Source: an uncultured Chitinophagaceae bacterium (GTDB lineage Bacteria; Bacteroidota; Bacteroidia; Chitinophagales; Chitinophagaceae). Taken from it: DNA of 34,353 nucleotides. The number at the start of each line of letters is the position of its first letter. Position 1 is the stretch's first letter. The stretch lies in NCBI GenBank assembly GCA_934502905.1, contig CAKSVK010000014.1:1-34353 (forward strand), read 5' to 3'. The translations under genes were made by a program, and so were the position numbers. Of this stretch, positions 34,151 to 34,353 are shown one piece after another. The notes beneath the pieces were generated by a model, which did no database searches, was not told where the DNA came from, and was given only the letters and a program-made list of their open reading frames with translations.

Positions 34151-34353
34151 ATTACCGTTATGCTGTTGGTTTTATTCAACGCGAAGGTAAAGAGTTATTG
34201 GTTATGTGCTAATCCTGTCTTTGGTCACGGAGCATTAAGTTTTCCGGTTAGTGAGATACTATAGCCGTCAACTCAGGAGATACGATCAATAAAATACCGG
34301 AACCTGGCGTTATGTGTTCTGCCTGCAGATCACTTGTGCCACAAAATTCCGCC

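Overview
The window looks like a chromosomal segment of a Bacteroidota bacterium, most likely of the Chitinophagaceae/Chitinophaga type. This rests on the SusD-type lipoprotein at the left edge, an outer-membrane beta-barrel receptor of the CarboxypepD_reg plus plug type, a LytS/LytTR pair, exported small proteins with a type IX secretion (T9SS)-like tail, a Bacteroidota-style promoter (TTG, 19 nt, TACTTTTG) and weak Shine-Dalgarno sites. Taxonomy is inferred from gene families only; no rRNA or tRNA gene was recognised.

Layout. 1-1207: 3' part of a susD-like gene. 1246-5196 (minus): a tight three-gene operon of cell-envelope proteins of unknown function (lipoprotein, then two related DUF4836-like proteins). 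5451-8731: a DUF1003 membrane protein, a lipoprotein, a 38-codon membrane peptide gene and an exported PAF-acetylhydrolase-like esterase. 8820-13205: an outer-membrane receptor gene divergent from a sensor kinase/LytTR regulator operon; the shared intergenic region carries four copies of GTCATnAT, two of them 21 bp apart.

13619-21747 is a sugar-acid locus: exported RraA-like protein, Tat-exported enolase-superfamily enzyme, IlvD/Edd dehydratase (minus), AraC regulator plus gluconokinase-type FGGY kinase, and a convergent zinc dehydrogenase of the RspB/LgoD type. Together these could oxidise, dehydrate and phosphorylate aldonic or uronic acids. 22244-24560 adds an exported sulfatase-modifying-factor-like protein without the catalytic cysteines and an exported Gfo/Idh/MocA oxidoreductase. 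24932-26207 encodes two small exported proteins sharing one beta-sandwich-like domain.

26534-30357 (minus) is a housekeeping block: ABC-F ATPase, GH25 lysozyme, GTPase Der. 30853-32792 (minus) is an AT-richer accessory block (AraC-type regulator, SDR oxidoreductase, NTF2-like lipoprotein) between two GCTAACA...CGGGG motifs in opposite orientation, and may be acquired. A SAM methyltransferase gene (33380-34150, minus) closes the window.

The gene-poor gaps are not empty. Two families of REP-like palindromic repeats are scattered through them: family 1 at 13375-13484, 26428-26487 and 30568-30624, with a compensatory base-pair change between copies; family 2 at 18010-18054 and 31511-31554. These repeats, the LytTR operator candidate and the exported sugar-acid enzymes are the observations most worth following. 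I saw no CRISPR array, complete insertion sequence, phage or defence system.
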